In this document: in pieces, positions 5,023-6,738 of the stretch
Layout: each line of letters starts with the position of its first letter
Position numbering within the stretch: the first letter of the stretch is position 1
Source of the DNA: an uncultured Aquabacterium sp.
Lineage (GTDB): Bacteria; Pseudomonadota; Gammaproteobacteria; Burkholderiales; Burkholderiaceae_C
NCBI GenBank assembly: GCA_937923225.1
Contig: CALAKR010000166.1
Coordinates: forward strand, 1-6,738
Direction: 5' to 3'
DNA length: 6,738 nt
Made by a program: the position numbers and the translations under genes
The notes under the pieces: model-generated
What the model was told of the DNA's origin: nothing
What the model saw: the letters and a program-made list of their open reading frames with translations, nothing else
The model's database searches: none

Positions 5023-6267
5023 ATGAACTCGCAGGATCTGAAAATGACCCGCCGCACCGTCTTGAAAACCGCAGCCGCCGCCAGTGCCGTCGGCGCTGTG
5101 CCCGGACTCCAGTCCGCTGTCTGGGCCGCAGGCTCCGACAAGCCCGAGCTGGAAGAAGTCAAGATCGGTTTCATCCCGCTGACCGACTGCGCCTCCGTCG
5201 TGATGGCCTCGGTGCTGGGCTTCGACAAGAAGTACGGCGTCAAGATCATCCCGACCAAGGAAGCCTCCTGGGCCGGTGTGCGCGACAAGCTGGTGAACGG
5301 CGACCTGCACATGGCCCACGTGCTGTACGGCCTGATCTACGGCGTGCAGCTGGGCATCGGGGGCCCCAAGAAGGACATGGCCGTGCTGATGAGCCTGAAC
5401 AACAACGGCCAGGCCATCACGCTCTCAAAAGCCCTGGCCGACAAGAAGGCCGTGGATGGCCCTTCGCTGGCCAAGCTGATGGCCACCGAAAAGCGCGAAT
5501 ACACCTTCGCACAGACCTTCCCCACCGGCACGCACGCCATGTGGCTGTACTACTGGCTGGCGACCTACGGCATCAATCCGATGAAGGATGCCAAGGTCAT
5601 CACCGTGCCCCCGCCGCAGATGGTGGCCAACATGCGCGTGGGCAACATGGACGGCTACTGCGTGGGCGAGCCCTGGGGCCACCGCGCCATCATGGACGGC
5701 ATCGGCATCACCGCCGTCACCACCCAGGACATCTGGCAGGACCACCCCGAAAAGGTGCTGGGCGCCACGGACGAGTTCGTCAAGAAGTACCCCAACACCG
5801 CCCGCGCCGTGATCATGGCGATCCTGGAAGCCAGCAAGTGGATCGACGCCGGCCTGCAGAACAAGCTGAAGATGGCCGAGACGATCTCTGCCAAGTCCTA
5901 CGTGAACACGGGCGTGGACGCCATCAACCAGCGCATCCTGGGCCGCTACCAGAACGGCCTGGGCAAGACCTGGGACGATCCCAACCACATGAAGTTCTTC
6001 AATGACGGCAAGGTCAACTTCCCGTACCTGAGCGATGGCATGTGGTTCCTGACCCAGCACAAGCGCTGGGGCCTGCTGAAAGACCACCCGGATTACCTGG
6101 GCGTGGCCAAGCAGGTCAACAAGGTCGATCTGTACAAGCAGGCGGCCAGCGCCATGGGCGTGCCCATCCCCAAGGATGTGATGCGCACCAGCAAGATGAT
6201 CGACGGTACCGTATGGGACGGCAAGGATCCCAAGAAGTACGCCGACAGCTTCAAGATCAAGGCCTGA
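5023..6267 (+). CDS. nrtA: NrtA-type nitrate/nitrite ABC transporter binding protein, Tat-exported
   Basis: A 414-residue periplasmic solute-binding protein of the CmpA/NrtA family; it captures nitrate or nitrite and hands it to an NrtBC-type importer. The N-terminus has a twin-arginine signal, TRRTVLK at 9-15, with a likely cut near Ala35-Ala36. The mature chain shows KIGFIPLTDCASVV (47-60), KEASWAGVRDKLVNGDLHMAHV (79-100), NNNGQAITLS (126-135), FPTGTHAMWLYYWLATYGINP (166-186), PPPQMVANMRVGNMDGYCVGEPW (196-218) and a C-terminal lid region with WFLTQHKRWG. Trp83, Gln130, His171 and the GEPW loop are in positions expected to line the anion pocket. Two starts are possible: ATG 5023 (AGGA 11 bases upstream) and ATG 5044 (AGGA 7 bases upstream, 407 residues); both keep the Tat motif. 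A TTG at 4900 is in frame but lies inside the leader and is rejected. The substrate could be another small anion such as cyanate, but the NasT-controlled leader favours nitrate. Confidence 0.9.
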   Translation: MNSQDLKMTRRTVLKTAAAASAVGAVPGLQSAVWAAGSDKPELEEVKIGFIPLTDCASVVMASVLGFDKKYGVKIIPTKEASWAGVRDKLVNGDLHMAHVLYGLIYGVQLGIGGPKKDMAVLMSLNNNGQAITLSKALADKKAVDGPSLAKLMATEKREYTFAQTFPTGTHAMWLYYWLATYGINPMKDAKVITVPPPQMVANMRVGNMDGYCVGEPWGHRAIMDGIGITAVTTQDIWQDHPEKVLGATDEFVKKYPNTARAVIMAILEASKWIDAGLQNKLKMAETISAKSYVNTGVDAINQRILGRYQNGLGKTWDDPNHMKFFNDGKVNFPYLSDGMWFLTQHKRWGLLKDHPDYLGVAKQVNKVDLYKQAASAMGVPIPKDVMRTSKMIDGTVWDGKDPKKYADSFKIKA

Positions 6268-6273
6268 TCGCGA

Positions 6274-6290
6274 AGCACCCCGCTTGTGCA
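6274..6290 (+). promoter_or_regulatory. NtrC-like site after nrtA
   Basis: AGCACC-CCGCT-TGTGCA matches TGCACC-N5-GGTGCA at 10 of 12 positions and starts seven bases after the nrtA stop. Its centre is about 156 bp upstream of the start predicted for the candidate sigma-54 promoter at 6412-6427, within the usual range of enhancer distances. Support is sequence similarity only. Confidence 0.35.
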
Positions 6291-6386
6291 TCCTGCCCGA
6301 TTCGACGTTTTCGCTTCAAAGACCTACTGAGTCCCGCTGAGACCCGGCCCCGGGGCGCCCACGAAGGCACCGGACACGATCCAGGT

Positions 6387-6417
6387 CATCCACACCGATG
6401 GATGGCACCGATGGCCA
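6387..6417 (+). repeat. tandem hairpins carrying a repeated ACCGAT loop
   Basis: CACCGATGG occurs at 6393-6401 and 6406-6414. Each copy contributes to its own small hairpin: CATCC/GGATG (6387-6391/6400-6404) and TGGC/GCCA (6403-6406/6414-6417). The stems share two bases (6403-6404), so they compete slightly. Both loops contain ACCGAT. The loops are of 8 and 7 bases, not the hexaloop required for ANTAR. AACTTTTT follows, giving a weak terminator-like look. Confidence 0.4.
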
Positions 6418-6427
6418 ACTTTTTGCA
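6412..6427 (+). promoter_or_regulatory. candidate internal sigma-54 promoter for nrtB
   Basis: TGGCCAACTTTTTGCA keeps the invariant GG (6413-6414) and GC (6425-6426) ten bases apart and departs from TGGCAC-R-N4-TTGC-W only at positions 5 and 6. It ends 66 bp before the nrtB start and would begin an RNA near 6438. It would let nrtB and later genes be made from a promoter that lacks the nrtA attenuator. Confidence 0.45.
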
Positions 6428-6493
6428 GACATCGAATCGGGCAGGCCCTGCGCTTGGCCCGCCCCGCCCTTTGACCCCTCACAGGAGTCCGCC

Positions 6494-6738
6494 ATGGTCA
6501 GTGCCGTCTTCCACAGCCCCCTCGATGCCAGCGATGCCCACAAGGCTTCCCGCGCGCCCGCCACGACGTCTTCCAGCAGCCCCATGACATCTGCCGCCCT
6601 CGCCTCCTCCTCGGCCATACCGGCAACGCCTGCCGCCAAGCCCGCCGCGCCGCCCAAAGCCCCCATTGACTGGGGCGCACTGGCGTTCAAGACCCTCTCG
6701 CCCGTGGCCGGCCTGGCCCTGCTCGTGGGCATCTGGGC
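6494..6738 (+). CDS. nrtB: NrtB-type nitrate ABC transporter permease, N-terminal fragment
   Basis: 81 codons are visible before the right edge, followed by two bases. The first about 58 residues are low-complexity and rich in Ala, Ser, Pro and Thr, presumably a disordered cytoplasmic extension. From residue 59 the chain reads IDWGALAFKTLSPVAGLALLVGIW, the charged-to-hydrophobic entry into the first membrane helix as in NrtB/NtrB permeases of Burkholderiales. The permease would take nitrate from NrtA and work with an NrtC/NrtD ATPase encoded further right. The start is firm: AGGAG (6483-6487) lies six bases ahead of the ATG. The 226-bp gap after nrtA is long for an operon and holds its own signals. 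Identification leans on the neighbouring nrtA, since the diagnostic permease loop is outside the window. Confidence 0.8.
   Translation, partial: MVSAVFHSPLDASDAHKASRAPATTSSSSPMTSAALASSSAIPATPAAKPAAPPKAPIDWGALAFKTLSPVAGLALLVGIW

Larger units (their letters stand above)
6292..6445. repeat. 14-bp perfect inverted repeat in the nrtA-nrtB gap
   Basis: CCTGCCCGATTCGA (6292-6305) is the exact reverse complement of TCGAATCGGGCAGG (6432-6445), with 126 bp between. In RNA it would close a large domain that contains the palindrome GCCCCGGGGC (6347-6356) and the two tandem hairpins at 6387-6417. No target-site duplication is evident at the outer ends, so a small transposable element is possible but not supported. 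Confidence 0.75.

Overview
The window looks like chromosomal DNA of a GC-rich betaproteobacterium, most likely Burkholderiales (Comamonadaceae/Sphaerotilaceae type). The basis is protein character (a TsaD of this type, a Burkholderiales-like VgrG N-terminus, a PEP-CTERM protein, Tat-exported PhoX-like and NrtA-like proteins) and base composition. I ran no database search, so the genus is open.

Left part (1-2941), all read leftward: the first 116 codons of a VgrG-type protein (type VI secretion spike) run off the left edge. A UUCG-capped intrinsic terminator separates it from a short PEP-CTERM surface protein. That gene lies 49 bp behind a Tat-exported PhoX/DUF839-family protein (putative phosphatase), and the two probably form one transcription unit. 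The 254 bp ahead of the phoX-like gene hold no convincing gene but an unusual number of dyads and mutually exclusive hairpins. Middle (2942-4051): tsaD, the tRNA t6A-modification gene, also leftward.

Right part (4107-6738), read rightward, is a nitrate/nitrite assimilation locus: an ANTAR regulator of NasT type, a Tat-exported NrtA-type binding protein, and the start of an NrtB-type permease gene that continues beyond the window. The clearest regulatory element lies between nasT and nrtA. An exact-consensus sigma-54 promoter (4843-4858) with an NtrC-like dyad upstream would start an RNA near 4869. That RNA carries two hairpins with hexanucleotide loops having A at position 1 and G at position 4 (AACGGC and AAAGGU), the signature of ANTAR target RNA. 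The second hairpin uses the same bases as the 5' arm of a long intrinsic terminator ending in TTTTTTGTTTTT, so the two are mutually exclusive. I infer a two-step control: nitrogen limitation (NtrC/sigma-54) starts transcription, and NasT bound to the leader lets RNA polymerase pass the terminator when nitrate or nitrite is present.

The nrtA-nrtB gap appears to repeat part of this logic. It has an NtrC-like dyad, a 14-bp perfect inverted repeat enclosing tandem hairpins, and a near-consensus sigma-54 promoter 67 bp ahead of nrtB. No NasS (the usual nitrate-sensing partner of NasT) is present here. No tRNA, rRNA, CRISPR array or insertion sequence was seen.
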